A stretch of DNA of 64,000 nt, from positions 1,488,001-1,552,000 of the forward strand of contig OZ220486.1 of the NCBI GenBank assembly GCA_965116115.1. Direction: 5' to 3'. A model generated the notes under the pieces. That model was not told the DNA's origin. It was given only the letters and a program-made list of their open reading frames with translations, and ran no database searches. Positions 18,610 to 27,870 of this stretch are shown piece by piece. The translations under genes and the position numbers were made by a program. The DNA is from JAPOXR01 sp965116115 (GTDB lineage Bacteria > Pseudomonadota > Alphaproteobacteria > Rhodobacterales > Rhodobacteraceae). The number at the start of each line of letters is the position of its first letter. Positions within the stretch are counted from its first letter, which is position 1.

Positions 18610-20102
18610 AGCGCCTCGGCGAGGGCGTCTCTCAGGCGCAGGAACCGGGTGTAAGTTCCGTTGAACTCCGCGGCGCGGTCAGCGCCGGGTTCGAAACGCC
18701 TCTCGATCCGCACCATGCTGTCGATCGCGTCCGCCATATCCGTCTTCGCTCCCGCGGCGACCGCGCCGCACATGGCCGCGCCTTTGGCGCCGAACTCTTC
18801 TCCGTTCGCCAGTTCAACGGATATGTTGAGCGCATCCGCGAACATCTGCGCCCAGACACCGCTTTTCGAGACTCCGCCGGTCAGGCGCACGGACGCCGGT
18901 TTCGCGGCGTCCCTTCCGTCAAGCAGACGTTCGGTATCGAACCTGTGAGAACAGGCGATTCCTTCGAAGACCGCGCGGAGCACATCGCCGAGCCTGTCGC
19001 CGGCGTTCATGCCGACGAGGCCGGCGGGCTGGCCGTTGAAGAGGTTCGGCAGGAAGGTCATGGTGTTCGGTCGTTCCATCGCTTCGGCGACCAATCCGTT
19101 GACACGGGCGTAGAGCGAGTCGCCGTCCGCGTTCCGCCGGTCTTGCCCGGCGCCGAGGAAAGTCCTGAGAATCCATTCGAGATTGCTGGCCGAGGTCGCG
19201 CTTGCCGTGCTGGCAAGACAGAGACCGCCGCCGGGATACGGCGACTGGTGATTCGGCAAGGGATCGCGGCACGGAGCGGAATGGAGCGTCGAAGCGATGG
19301 CGAAGGTGCCGCCGATCATGCCGAGCTGGTCCGTTCGCGTGACGCCCGAGGCGAGCGAACAGGCGATGATGTCGTAGGCGCCGCGCGCGACCGGCGTGCC
19401 TTCGGCCAGCCCCGTCGCTTTCGCCGCTCCGGCCGTGACGCGGCCGGCGATCTCGGTCGACTCACCGACCTCGGGGAGGCGGCTGGCCCAGTCCGCGATC
19501 CCGAGAGCCTCCAGTGCGCCAGCGGTCCACGTCCTTCGCTGATAGTCCCACATTCCGGGACAAGAGGCGTCGGTCACGTCGGTCGAGATGTCGCCCGTCA
19601 GCCGGTTCCGCAGATAGTCCTTGCACCAGAGGACATGGGCGGTGCGTTCCCGCGATTCGGGTTCGTGTATGCCCAGCCAGCCGAGCAGGGCCGTGGTATG
19701 GCCGGGAAATATCCGCGTGTTGCCGATGGCCTCGGCCTTCTGAGCGCGTCCGGAATCATACCATTCCCCGACCAGATCCGCCGCCCGCGCGTCGGTGGAT
19801 ACGATCCCCGGGCGGCTTGGGCGTCCGTCCCGGCTCACGAAGAATGCGCCCGCGCCGAAGCCGGACGGGGTGACGGCGATTACGTCGCCTGCCGCGGTTC
19901 CGGTTTTTTCCAAGAGGGCGCGGATCGCTCCGGCGGCAGCTGCCCAGAGTTTGTCGGGATCGCGCTCGGTGAAACCGGGCGCGGGAATCGACATCGGCAC
20001 GGCACGGCTTTCCGAGGCCAGTTCAGCGCCGTCGAGATCAAAGAGCCCGGCCTTCGTGACAGTGCCGCCGGAGTCGATGCCGATCAAACGCTCGGCTGTC
20101 AC
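18606..20102 (-). CDS. FGGY-family carbohydrate (polyol) kinase
   Basis: A kinase of the FGGY superfamily (498 residues) that phosphorylates a sugar or polyol. The N-terminal phosphate loop is LIGIDSGGTVTKAGLFD, the central region carries WCKDYLRNRLTGD and DASCPGMWDY, and the C-terminal domain has LTGGVSKSGVWAQMFADALN followed by EFGAKGAAMCG. The start is a GTG overlapping the dehydrogenase stop. The neighbouring GlpD-like dehydrogenase and CUT1 transporter recall glycerol and erythritol operons (EryA/EryB or GlpK/GlpD). The central motifs are not those of GlpK, so a C4-C5 polyol is a better guess than glycerol (inference). Confidence 0.88.
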   Translation of the reverse strand: MTAERLIGIDSGGTVTKAGLFDLDGAELASESRAVPMSIPAPGFTERDPDKLWAAAAGAIRALLEKTGTAAGDVIAVTPSGFGAGAFFVSRDGRPSRPGIVSTDARAADLVGEWYDSGRAQKAEAIGNTRIFPGHTTALLGWLGIHEPESRERTAHVLWCKDYLRNRLTGDISTDVTDASCPGMWDYQRRTWTAGALEALGIADWASRLPEVGESTEIAGRVTAGAAKATGLAEGTPVARGAYDIIACSLASGVTRTDQLGMIGGTFAIASTLHSAPCRDPLPNHQSPYPGGGLCLASTASATSASNLEWILRTFLGAGQDRRNADGDSLYARVNGLVAEAMERPNTMTFLPNLFNGQPAGLVGMNAGDRLGDVLRAVFEGIACSHRFDTERLLDGRDAAKPASVRLTGGVSKSGVWAQMFADALNISVELANGEEFGAKGAAMCGAVAAGAKTDMADAIDSMVRIERRFEPGADRAAEFNGTYTRFLRLRDALAEAL

Positions 20103-21796
20103 GCCGCTTCCAGCGTCATGCGGTGACGGCGGGTCAGAAGGCTGGCCGCCGCGTCAATCTCGGCCTGCCGCGCACCCTCGTCCCAGCCGAGAATCGGCGC
20201 GGCGACGTCTGCGGTCTGATCAAGAACACGGCGCGTCGCCTTTCCTTCGAACGCCATCAGCGTCCGTCGCTGGACGATGTCCTCCAGCTTGGTCACGCGC
20301 TCGTTTTTGACGATCCACGCGATCTCGGCGGGTGAGAACCCGGCGATCAGCCCGCCATCGGGATGAGCCGCTTCCGCCTCGGCCACCGCTTCGGCTCGCG
20401 CGCCGTAGCGCCGCGCCAGCGCCTCGGCCCGGCCGGGGCCGAGGCCGGTCCGCTCCGCAAGAGCCGCGGCCCAAGCGTCCTGTTCAGCCTGTCCCCGCGG
20501 GAAGCCGCGCCCGCCGCCGATGGCGAGCTCCCTGGTCGAGGCTTTGCGCGGCTTGCCGATATGCGCCAGCACCGCGTCGGCAGCGTGCTCGGCGCACGCG
20601 CGGTAGGTCGTCCACTTACCGCCGATCAGCGTGAAGACCGGAAACGGACGGCCGCGGGTTGCCGGGAACTCGTGCAGCCTGTGATCGCGGCTGATCAGCC
20701 CCGGGTCCGGGACATCCGCGCGGGGCAGGGGGCGGACTCCGGCGACAGTGTAGACGATGTCGTCGCGCGAGAAGGTCACATCCGGCAGTACCGAGCGCAT
20801 CACGCCGAAGATATAGTCGATTTCCTCGTCGGAGCACCGCCTGTCTTCGGGATCATCCGTGCGGATATCGGTCGCGCCCAGAAACAGCCGGTCCCCGCCC
20901 AGCGGAAGCACGATGCATGCGCGGAAGTCGTCGGCCTCGAAATAAAGCATCCTGCCGTCGAGCGCGTCAGCCAGCGCCTTGTTGCGCACCGCGACGTGGC
21001 TGCCCTTGGTGCCGCCGACCATGTTGCCGTCAAGGCCCAGGCTCCGGCTTGTTTCGTCGGCCCAGGGGCCCGTCATGTTGACGACAAGACGCGGTTTCAC
21101 CGTGTAAGTCGTTCCCGCGGCCTCGTCTCTCAGCGCGACGCCGCCGCCGTTCATGCCGGCGGCGGTCATGTAAGGCACTGCCATCGCCGCCGGACAGTCG
21201 CTTTCGCCGTCCCCGATCATCTCCATCACGAGCCGTTCGGGCTGGTCGATCAGCGCGTCATGATACTGCGCGGCCAAGCGGATGTCCGGGCTGAGCTGCG
21301 GCACCAGGCTCAGCGCGCGCGACCGGGAGCAGGTCGAATGTTTGGGCAAGGTTCGGTGCCGCTCGCCGAACCGGTCGTAAACGATGAGCCCCGCCTTCAT
21401 CGCGACGGCGCCCTTTCTGCCGAGCCGTTTCGTCAGCCCGAGGAATCTCAGCGGCGCGAGCATCGCGCCGCCGAACCATGACCTGACCGGCACCCACACC
21501 GGCAGGGGCCGGACTTGATGAGGGGCGTTGATCAGCATGAGATTGCGTTCCTCAGCAGACTCTTTAACCAGCGAAATCTCGCCGGTTTCCAGATACTTGA
21601 GCCCGCCGTGCGCCAGCCGGGTCGGAGCCGCGCTGGCGCCGCTGCCGAAATCGCCCTTATCGACCAGCAGCGTCGGCACGGACTGCAGCGCGAGGTCGCG
21701 GAACAGCCCTGCTCCGTTGCATCCGCCTCCGATGATGATGATGTCCGGGTGCGCTCCGGACGCGATGCGGTCTATGAGGATTCGGCGCGGTTCCAC
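20099..21796 (-). CDS. GlpD/EryB-like FAD-dependent polyol-phosphate dehydrogenase
   Basis: A membrane-associated flavoprotein of the glycerol-3-phosphate dehydrogenase family that would oxidise a polyol phosphate to a ketose phosphate and feed electrons to quinone. The FAD-binding motif is DIIIIGGGCNGAGLFRDLA near the N-terminus, then DFGSGASAAPTRLAHGGLKY. The C-terminal GGKWTTYRACAEHAADAV matches the conserved GGKWTTYR of the family. The frame is open to 21862, which would overlap the ATPase gene by 56 bases. The GTG at 21796 is preferred because the family begins a few residues before the FAD motif. The substrate-loop residues differ from true GlpD, which together with the FGGY neighbour suggests an EryB-like activity (inference). 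Confidence 0.86.
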   Translation of the reverse strand: MEPRRILIDRIASGAHPDIIIIGGGCNGAGLFRDLALQSVPTLLVDKGDFGSGASAAPTRLAHGGLKYLETGEISLVKESAEERNLMLINAPHQVRPLPVWVPVRSWFGGAMLAPLRFLGLTKRLGRKGAVAMKAGLIVYDRFGERHRTLPKHSTCSRSRALSLVPQLSPDIRLAAQYHDALIDQPERLVMEMIGDGESDCPAAMAVPYMTAAGMNGGGVALRDEAAGTTYTVKPRLVVNMTGPWADETSRSLGLDGNMVGGTKGSHVAVRNKALADALDGRMLYFEADDFRACIVLPLGGDRLFLGATDIRTDDPEDRRCSDEEIDYIFGVMRSVLPDVTFSRDDIVYTVAGVRPLPRADVPDPGLISRDHRLHEFPATRGRPFPVFTLIGGKWTTYRACAEHAADAVLAHIGKPRKASTRELAIGGGRGFPRGQAEQDAWAAALAERTGLGPGRAEALARRYGARAEAVAEAEAAHPDGGLIAGFSPAEIAWIVKNERVTKLEDIVQRRTLMAFEGKATRRVLDQTADVAAPILGWDEGARQAEIDAAASLLTRRHRMTLEAA

Positions 21797-21806
21797 GTCG
21801 AAACGT

Positions 21807-22856
21807 TCAGCGGAGCCGTTCGCCGGAGGCGGCGTCGAAGAGGTAAAGCCGCTCGGGATCAAGCGAAACCCGTTCAGTCTCGTTAAGGTCCCGGCGATAA
21901 TCGCGGTCGGCTTTTACCTCGATGAGTTCGTCGCCGGCGCGGAGGCTCAGATATGTCATGTCTCCCGTCGGCTCGACGCCGTAGACGGTGCCGCTCAGCT
22001 GCTGAGCGTCGCCGCCGATTCTGCAGTCCTCGGGCCGGAAACCGAGGATGATCTTGCCGGAGCGCGCGGTCGGAAGATCGCCGGCGCGGATGCCCGCCGC
22101 CTCGAAGACGCCGTCCGTGATTCGCCCCTCGACCAAGTTCATCGGCGGAGAGCCGATGAAGTTGGCGACGAAAGTGTTGGCCGGATTGTTGTAGATTTCG
22201 TCTGGCGCGCCGATCTGCTGGATTGCCCCGCCTTCCATGATGACGATCCGGTCGGCCAGCGTCATCGCCTCGATCTGGTCGTGGGTCACGTAGACCGTTG
22301 TGATCTTCAGTTCCCGCTGGATGTGCTTGATCTGGACCCGCATCGCCTGCCGGAGTTTGGCGTCGAGGTTCGAGAGCGGCTCGTCCATGAGAAAGACCTG
22401 CGGTTTGCGCACGATGGCGCGCGCCAACGCCGCGCGCTGCCGCTGGCCGCCTGAAAGCACTCCGGGTTTCCGACCGAGAAATTCGGTCAGTTCGACGAGT
22501 TCGGCGGCGTTGCGGACCTGCGCGTCCTGCTCGGCTTTCGGCACGCCGCGCATTCTGAGAGGAAAGCGGATGTTATCGTAAATGGTCATGTTCGGGTAAA
22601 GCGCGTAGCCTTGGAACACCATCGCCGCGTCGCGGTCGCGCGCGTCAATGTCGTTCATGACCTCGCCGTCCATGCGGATCTCGCCCTCGGTCGGATCTTC
22701 CAAACCCGCGATCATCCGCATTGTCGTCGTCTTTCCGCAGCCGGACGGGCCGAGGAAGACGATGAATTCCTCGTCCTTGATGTCGATGTTGACATCCCTG
22801 ACTCCCCATACCGCGCCCCAGCGTTTCTGCAGGCCGGAAAGTTCGATGCGCGCCAT
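21807..22856 (-). CDS. CUT1 ABC transporter ATPase (UgpC/MalK type)
   Basis: This is the energy-coupling subunit of a carbohydrate ABC importer (349 residues). Walker A is GPSGCGKTTT (about 36-45), the signature is LSGGQRQRAALARAIVRKP, Walker B ends FLMDEPLSNLDA, and the switch His follows in VYVTHDQIEAM. The C-terminal third is the TOBE-type regulatory region typical of MalK/UgpC. It follows the second permease by seven bases and is the only ATPase in this operon, in contrast to rhizobial glycerol importers, which have two. Confidence 0.94.
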   Translation of the reverse strand: MARIELSGLQKRWGAVWGVRDVNIDIKDEEFIVFLGPSGCGKTTTMRMIAGLEDPTEGEIRMDGEVMNDIDARDRDAAMVFQGYALYPNMTIYDNIRFPLRMRGVPKAEQDAQVRNAAELVELTEFLGRKPGVLSGGQRQRAALARAIVRKPQVFLMDEPLSNLDAKLRQAMRVQIKHIQRELKITTVYVTHDQIEAMTLADRIVIMEGGAIQQIGAPDEIYNNPANTFVANFIGSPPMNLVEGRITDGVFEAAGIRAGDLPTARSGKIILGFRPEDCRIGGDAQQLSGTVYGVEPTGDMTYLSLRAGDELIEVKADRDYRRDLNETERVSLDPERLYLFDAASGERLR

Positions 22857-22863
22857 TGATTCG

Positions 22864-23706
22864 TTATCCTTTGACGGCGCCCATCGTCAGCCCGCGGCTC
22901 AGATGTTTCTGGATCAGAATGACGACCAGGAACACCGGCGCGAAGGCGATGAAGGCGACAAGGGCTATGGAATTGTAGATCACGCCGTCGGTGCCGGCGG
23001 TGAAGTTGGCGAGCGCGACCGACAGCGTGTAGGCGTCGGGAGTGGATGCGATCAGGAGGGTGAAAAGAAATTCGTTGATCGCGAAGATCATGGCGATGAC
23101 GCAGGCTGTGATGATGCCGGGGAGGATCGCGGGAATGATGATCTCCCAAAGTATCCGCAGGTCGGAGGCGCCGTCGGTTTTCGCGGCGTCTTCCAGTTCT
23201 TTCGGAATATCGAGCATGTAGGATCTGATGATCCAGGTCACGACGGAGAGGTTGACGGCGGCGAAGATCAGCATCAGAGCCCAGACCGTGTCCAGGAGAT
23301 TCAGGTTGCGGAACAGGAAGAAGATCGGGATCGCCACGATGGCCGGCGCCATCATCCTGGTGGACAGGATGTAGAAACCGATGTCGTCCCGGCCGCGGTA
23401 ATCATAACGGCTCAGCGAATATGCCGCTGGAATCGCCAGGACCAAGTCGATGAAGACCGAGCCGATGATCGCCAGCACCGAGTTGCGCAGGTATTTCGCC
23501 ATGGGCCACTGGTCCCAGAGCTGCTGCCAGGCGTCCAGCGACCAAGTCGGCCAGTAAACCGGCCGGGGCGTGATGATCTCCACGCGCGGCCGCAGTCCGA
23601 TCGACAGAAACCAGAGAACCGGCGCCAGGCAGACCGCGGCCCAGGCGCCCAGGATCAGATAGCGGATGAAAAGGTTCTCTCCCTTTTTTCTGCGGACGGC
23701 CGCCAT
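22864..23706 (-). CDS. CUT1 ABC transporter permease (MalG type)
   Basis: An inner-membrane permease of 280 residues with about six hydrophobic segments. The cytoplasmic coupling loop EEL...DGAS is seen as KELEDAAKTDGASDLRILWE (about 185-205). The C-terminus TMGAVKG is typical of the MalG side. It begins three bases after the other permease gene ends and forms the heterodimeric pore with it. Confidence 0.93.
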   Translation of the reverse strand: MAAVRRKKGENLFIRYLILGAWAAVCLAPVLWFLSIGLRPRVEIITPRPVYWPTWSLDAWQQLWDQWPMAKYLRNSVLAIIGSVFIDLVLAIPAAYSLSRYDYRGRDDIGFYILSTRMMAPAIVAIPIFFLFRNLNLLDTVWALMLIFAAVNLSVVTWIIRSYMLDIPKELEDAAKTDGASDLRILWEIIIPAILPGIITACVIAMIFAINEFLFTLLIASTPDAYTLSVALANFTAGTDGVIYNSIALVAFIAFAPVFLVVILIQKHLSRGLTMGAVKG

Positions 23707-23709
23707 GGA

Positions 23710-24645
23710 TCAGGTCCTTGCCGAGACGAAGGCGCGCTTCACGGCGAGTTGCGCGATGATGATGGTCAGGATCAGCATGATCACCGACATGGCCGAGGCG
23801 TATCCGAAATTGAAGAACTTGAAGCCGGTCCGGTAGATCAGGAAACTCATCGTCTCGGTGCCGAAAGCCGGTCCGCCCTTGGTGACGATGTGGACGTTGG
23901 CGAACATCGTCGTGATGTCGATGCCGCGCAGAATCAGCGCGACGGCGATGACCGGTTTCATCATCGGCAGCGAGATGTTGAAGAAAATCGCTGGCCACGA
24001 GGCGCCGTCCAGCCGGGCGGCTTCCTCGATTTCATCGTCCTGCCCTTGAAGCGCGGCGACGAAGATGATGAACAGAAATGGTGTCCACTGCCAGACATCC
24101 GCCAGAATCAGCATCGCGCGGCTCATCCAGATCGATGACTGGATCGCGAGGTTTTCCTCGATCAGCCCGGCTCTGATCAAGAGGTCGGAGATCACGCGTC
24201 CGTCCAGAAAGCCCAGTTTGAACATGAAGGCCACGGCGGACGGCATGAACAGCATCGGGATCAGGAAGATTATCCGCCAGCCCTGAACCCACGGATCGCG
24301 GTAAGTGAAGAAAGCGAGCGTCAGCGCGATCACGAACTGAAGCGACAGCGAGATCGAACCGATGATGAAGGTGTTCCGAAGCGCGCCCCAGAATTGGTAG
24401 TCATTCCAGAGTTTGATGTAGTTGGCCCAGCCAACCGGGTTCCACGGCCCGAATTTCACGGCGTGGAAGCTTTGCACGACGGCGTAGATGCCGGGATAAA
24501 GCGTAATCAGCAGAAGATAAATGACGGCCGGGGCCACCAGCAGATAAGGAAACCACGTCTTCAACTGCCTGGGACGGCGCTTGAAGCCGGCTGCGGCGGC
24601 CGGCCGGGCCGCCGGGGCGATGCTGGCCGCCCCGGAGTCCGACAA
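23710..24645 (-). CDS. CUT1 ABC transporter permease (MalF type)
   Basis: A membrane permease of 311 residues with a proline/alanine-rich N-terminal tail, then hydrophobic segments beginning WFPYLLVAPAVIYLLLI. The coupling loop is DEIEEAARLDGASWPAIFFN. It is the first permease after the binding-protein gene, with a 51-base gap. It pairs with the MalG-type protein. Confidence 0.93.
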   Translation of the reverse strand: MSDSGAASIAPAARPAAAAGFKRRPRQLKTWFPYLLVAPAVIYLLLITLYPGIYAVVQSFHAVKFGPWNPVGWANYIKLWNDYQFWGALRNTFIIGSISLSLQFVIALTLAFFTYRDPWVQGWRIIFLIPMLFMPSAVAFMFKLGFLDGRVISDLLIRAGLIEENLAIQSSIWMSRAMLILADVWQWTPFLFIIFVAALQGQDDEIEEAARLDGASWPAIFFNISLPMMKPVIAVALILRGIDITTMFANVHIVTKGGPAFGTETMSFLIYRTGFKFFNFGYASAMSVIMLILTIIIAQLAVKRAFVSART

Positions 24646-24696
24646 AGGTGATACGCCTATCTTCGCGGGTCCTTATTTCAGGCGCTGCGTTCAGAC

Positions 24697-26238
24697 TCAG
24701 CCCGGCAGGGCCTTGCCGTGGCCGACATAGAGGCCGGGAGCGGTTTTGGCGTAGTCCACAGGATCGGCGCCCGCGTAAAAACCGTTCGACGCCATGATCT
24801 CGCGCACCGCGGACGCGGCGTTGTCAAGCGCTTCCTTGGCCGAGATCTGTCCCACGACGGCGCGGTTGATCTCGTTTCCGATGGCCTGTTCGATCGGGAA
24901 GGCGCCGGGCACGCGCGGGCTGCACCAGGCATGCTCGCAGCTGTCGGCCCAGACCTTGAGGCCTTGGCTGACCGCGCCGAGCTTCTCATTGCTCAGCACT
25001 GACTTATAGCCCGGAGCCACGCCGTTCGCATTGGCTTCGTTCATCGCCATGATCGAAGCGGTCGTCAGGAAGGCCAGCATCAGGAACGCGCCTTCCGGGT
25101 TTTGCGAAGACGACGCGACGCACGAGGTCGATCCTGCGATGTTCGGCGGCGCCCAGCGGCCGCCTTCGACGCGCGGTTCGTAGATCGTGACAAGATCACC
25201 GACGATCTGGCTTTGGTCAGGGCGCATGCCTTGGGTCGCGCTGTCCTGCCAGCTGATGTTGGTCGCGAGCTGGCCGCCGAGCCAAGCGGCGCGGTTCTCC
25301 GGCCAGCCGGCGCCGGCATAGCCTTCGTTCGCATAAGGAGCGAGACGCAGGATCTGCTCCAGTCCCGCCATGCCCTCTTCGCCGTTGAAGATCGGTTCCC
25401 AGTTCTCGTCGAACAGCATCATTCCATGCTGCGCGGCCAGATGTTCCCAGGTGTAGGTCGACCAGAAACCCGGCGCGGCGATCAGTCCGACGCCGGCGAC
25501 GCCCGGCTCGACTTTGTGAAGTTCCGCCGCGACGCGCTCAAGCTCGTCATATGTCGGGACCGAGTGCCAGCGGTCGACTTCGCCGCCCAGAATCCGCTCC
25601 ATGTATCCTTTGCGGACATGGACCATTTGTATGTCGCAGTCGAACGGTATGCCGTACATGACGCCGTTCACATAGCCGTAATTCAAGCGGAACGTGTCAT
25701 AGAAATCGTCAAGCGGCAGCCCCCACTTGTCTGCGAAGTCGCCGAGCGGGGCAAGGAAGCCCGGCGCGGCGAAGTCGCCCATCCACGGCGAGAAGAACTG
25801 CAAAGCGTCGAACGAGGCATTGCCCGATATGAACTCGGCAAGCACTTTGTCATAGAGGCTGTCATCCGGAATCGGCACCAGTTCGACCTTGATGCCGGAA
25901 AGCATTTCGAAGGGAACGAGGCCCTCGGCTGCCGAATCCTGGTCTGCTGCGCCGATGGCGAAGCGGACGGTCGTGCCGGCCAGTTCTTTGCGGACCATGT
26001 CCCAGTCCACGGTGCGGATCCAGTCCTTGTCCGGATCCCAGAGCGGGTCGTCCGTCATGTTGTAAAGTTGGCGGTAATCCTCGCGCACGTATTTCGCGAC
26101 TGAAATATCGTCGAGAACCGTCTGCGGATCGGGCAGGTGCCCGTCCGCGTAAGCCGGGCGCACCCGAGGCACAGCGAGAGCGGCTGCCGACGCCGCTCCG
26201 GTCATCAGCAGTGACCGCCTGGAAAAGTCGTGTTTCAT
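24697..26238 (-). CDS. Tat-exported sugar/polyol-binding protein of the CUT1 ABC transporter
   Basis: This is the periplasmic binding protein (513 residues, longer than the usual 400-430). The twin-arginine signal FSRRSLLMTGAASAAALAV is followed by a likely cleavage after AYADG. The fold shows FAIGAADQDSAAEGLVPFE early and repeated aromatic patches such as FFSPWMGDF and NISWQDSAT likely to stack on the ligand. It is the promoter-proximal gene of the array running down to 14650. Length and Tat export resemble binding proteins for glycerol-like polyols, but specificity is not readable. The following intergenic gap of 51 bases may hold a structure that lowers downstream expression. Confidence 0.88.
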   Translation of the reverse strand: MKHDFSRRSLLMTGAASAAALAVPRVRPAYADGHLPDPQTVLDDISVAKYVREDYRQLYNMTDDPLWDPDKDWIRTVDWDMVRKELAGTTVRFAIGAADQDSAAEGLVPFEMLSGIKVELVPIPDDSLYDKVLAEFISGNASFDALQFFSPWMGDFAAPGFLAPLGDFADKWGLPLDDFYDTFRLNYGYVNGVMYGIPFDCDIQMVHVRKGYMERILGGEVDRWHSVPTYDELERVAAELHKVEPGVAGVGLIAAPGFWSTYTWEHLAAQHGMMLFDENWEPIFNGEEGMAGLEQILRLAPYANEGYAGAGWPENRAAWLGGQLATNISWQDSATQGMRPDQSQIVGDLVTIYEPRVEGGRWAPPNIAGSTSCVASSSQNPEGAFLMLAFLTTASIMAMNEANANGVAPGYKSVLSNEKLGAVSQGLKVWADSCEHAWCSPRVPGAFPIEQAIGNEINRAVVGQISAKEALDNAASAVREIMASNGFYAGADPVDYAKTAPGLYVGHGKALPG

Positions 26239-26430
26239 GGAAGTCCTCCCTTATCGTTAATGGTTTCGGCGGAACCTGCGCCGCATAGGCCCGTTCCGCA
26301 TAAGGCGCCGATTAGACAAAAAGGCGCGGATGCGCCAGCCAAAACAATTGCTCATTATGAATCTTGTGTCAAGGCGGGTTTCAGGTCTGGATTCAGTCCG
26401 GCCGGCGGGCATCCCGCGTCGAAACCGGCT
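26239..26430 (-). promoter_or_regulatory. probable promoter region of the polyol operon
   Basis: There is no gene between the binding-protein start and the end of the AcoC-like gene (about 350 bases). The eleven-gene operon must start here because its first gene's ATG is at 26238. An AT-richer patch around 26340-26370 could hold promoter elements, but no confident -35/-10 pair or operator is visible. Confidence 0.35.
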
Positions 26431-26476
26431 GAAAACGCCGTTCCCGGTCCGGCGGCGCGCGGTTCGCGGCGTTTTC
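26431..26476 (-). terminator. candidate intrinsic terminator of the second E1/E2 operon
   Basis: Perfect ten-base inverted arms GAAAACGCCG (26431-26440) and CGGCGTTTTC (26467-26476) surround a GC-rich loop. Read on the minus strand, the stem closes with a TTTTC run. It lies 114 bases after the AcoC-like stop at 26590. Confidence 0.5.
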
Positions 26477-26589
26477 TCTGGGAACGGAGCGCTGCTTAGG
26501 AGCCGGTGCGCCAAATCCGTCCTGGCCACGTCCTCCGCAAGCCGGCGCCGGTCTCGATCTGACCTGTCTCAGCTTGAGCGCCGCGGCGC

Positions 26590-27870
26590 TCAAGGGCGAA
26601 GTCCGGCAAGTATCCGTCCGATCTCGTCCGGCGCTTCGATTTGCGGTATGTGCCCGATGCCGTCGAAGAGATGCAGCGCGACCCGTCCGGGCGCGCGGAG
26701 CGCGTGGCGCCACGGGATGATGGCGTCCGATTTGCCCCAGAATATACGGGTGGGGGCTTCGATCCGGCCGAGCGCCGGGCGCAGGTCAAAGGACTGAACG
26801 CCGTCCGGAAACAATGCGGCGGCCATCGCCGTCTGGGCGGCGCGCAGTTCCGGGTCGCGTCGGCCGGCGACGGCGAGGCGGACGTAGCTTTCAGTGATCC
26901 GGGATTCGTCCACGACCAGGGTCTTCAGCCAAGGTCCGAGGCTCGCCGCTTGGGCTGCCCGGCAGATGCCGGAGAGCGCCTCGCCGTTGATTTCAGGGCC
27001 GAGCCCGCCGGGCGCGACCAATGTCAGCGAGGCCACCCCGCGCGGCCGCGCATCCGCCAGCGCCATTGACACGGCGCCGCCCAGACTGTGACCGACAAGA
27101 TGCGCCGGTTCAAGGCTCAGCGCGTCGAAACATCGCCGCACTTCGGCGGCGAGTCCGGCGAACCCCTTGATGCGCATTTTCGGCGATCTGCCGTGGCAGG
27201 GCAGATCAATCCTGATCAGCGGGCGCCCCTTCAGATACGCTTCGAGCGGCGCCCAGGAGGCCGCGTCGCCGGCGAAGCCGTGGATCAGGACAACAGGAGC
27301 GCCTGTTCCGTTCCGGCTGCGCGTCACGGCCAGCGGGCCGCTTTCAGACATGAAGCCGGCGGGCGCGGCGGCGGGGACGTCGAGCAGAGCGCGCACGTCA
27401 TCCCGTTGGATACGGCCGCACGGCCCGCTGCCGGGGATGTCCGCGAGATCAAGCCCGGCGGCGCGCGCCAGACTCCGCGCGAAGGGCGTGGCGCGCGGCC
27501 TGTCAGGGCCCGGGGCGCGCATCGGCGCGGCATGGGCAGGCGCCGGCTCGGGGGCATTCGGTTCTTCAGGTTCCGGGGCTCCGGCGGCAATGGATGCGCC
27601 GCCCGTGTTTTCCGGCGGCGGTCCGGCCTCCTCGCCTTCGGCGCAGAGCCACGCGACGGTTCTTCCGATGGGCACGGCGCTGCCTTCGGCGGCCGGGCTG
27701 CGAAGAATGCCGCTGCCCGGGCTTTCAACCTCCATCGCCGCCTTGTCAGTCTCGATGTCGAAAAGCGGGGCCCCCTTTTCGACTTTTTCTCCCTCGGCCG
27801 CATGCCATGTCGTAATCGTGCCCGAGGCCATGTCCATATCGACCTTGGGCATAATGACTTCGACGGGCAT
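26590..27870 (-). CDS. AcoC-like E2: lipoyl domain, E3-binding domain and alpha/beta hydrolase
   Basis: An acetoin-dehydrogenase-type E2 (426 residues). Residues 1-80 are a lipoyl domain with the modified Lys in FDIETDKAAMEVES. A Pro/Ala/Glu-rich linker leads to a peripheral-subunit-binding domain (ATPFARSLARAAGLDLADIPG, GPCGRIQRDDV). The rest is an alpha/beta hydrolase fold: VVLIHGFAGDAASW, nucleophile elbow VGHSLGGAVSMAL, an acid in FWGKSDAIIP and a terminal His in FDGIGHIPQIE. This architecture, instead of a classical CAT acyltransferase, is typical of AcoC. The start overlaps the E1-beta stop by one base (TGATG). Confidence 0.9.
   Translation of the reverse strand: MPVEVIMPKVDMDMASGTITTWHAAEGEKVEKGAPLFDIETDKAAMEVESPGSGILRSPAAEGSAVPIGRTVAWLCAEGEEAGPPPENTGGASIAAGAPEPEEPNAPEPAPAHAAPMRAPGPDRPRATPFARSLARAAGLDLADIPGSGPCGRIQRDDVRALLDVPAAAPAGFMSESGPLAVTRSRNGTGAPVVLIHGFAGDAASWAPLEAYLKGRPLIRIDLPCHGRSPKMRIKGFAGLAAEVRRCFDALSLEPAHLVGHSLGGAVSMALADARPRGVASLTLVAPGGLGPEINGEALSGICRAAQAASLGPWLKTLVVDESRITESYVRLAVAGRRDPELRAAQTAMAAALFPDGVQSFDLRPALGRIEAPTRIFWGKSDAIIPWRHALRAPGRVALHLFDGIGHIPQIEAPDEIGRILAGLRP

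Noticed and set aside
15948..20126. Several long plus-strand frames (up to about 600 codons) opposite the E1, kinase and dehydrogenase genes
   Set aside because: These are mirror frames of well-supported minus-strand genes. Products are Arg/Gly-rich and lack motifs.
22648..24138. A 496-codon plus-strand frame opposite the ABC permeases
   Set aside because: The product is Asp/Gly/Gln-rich low-complexity sequence created by antisense reading of membrane-protein codons.
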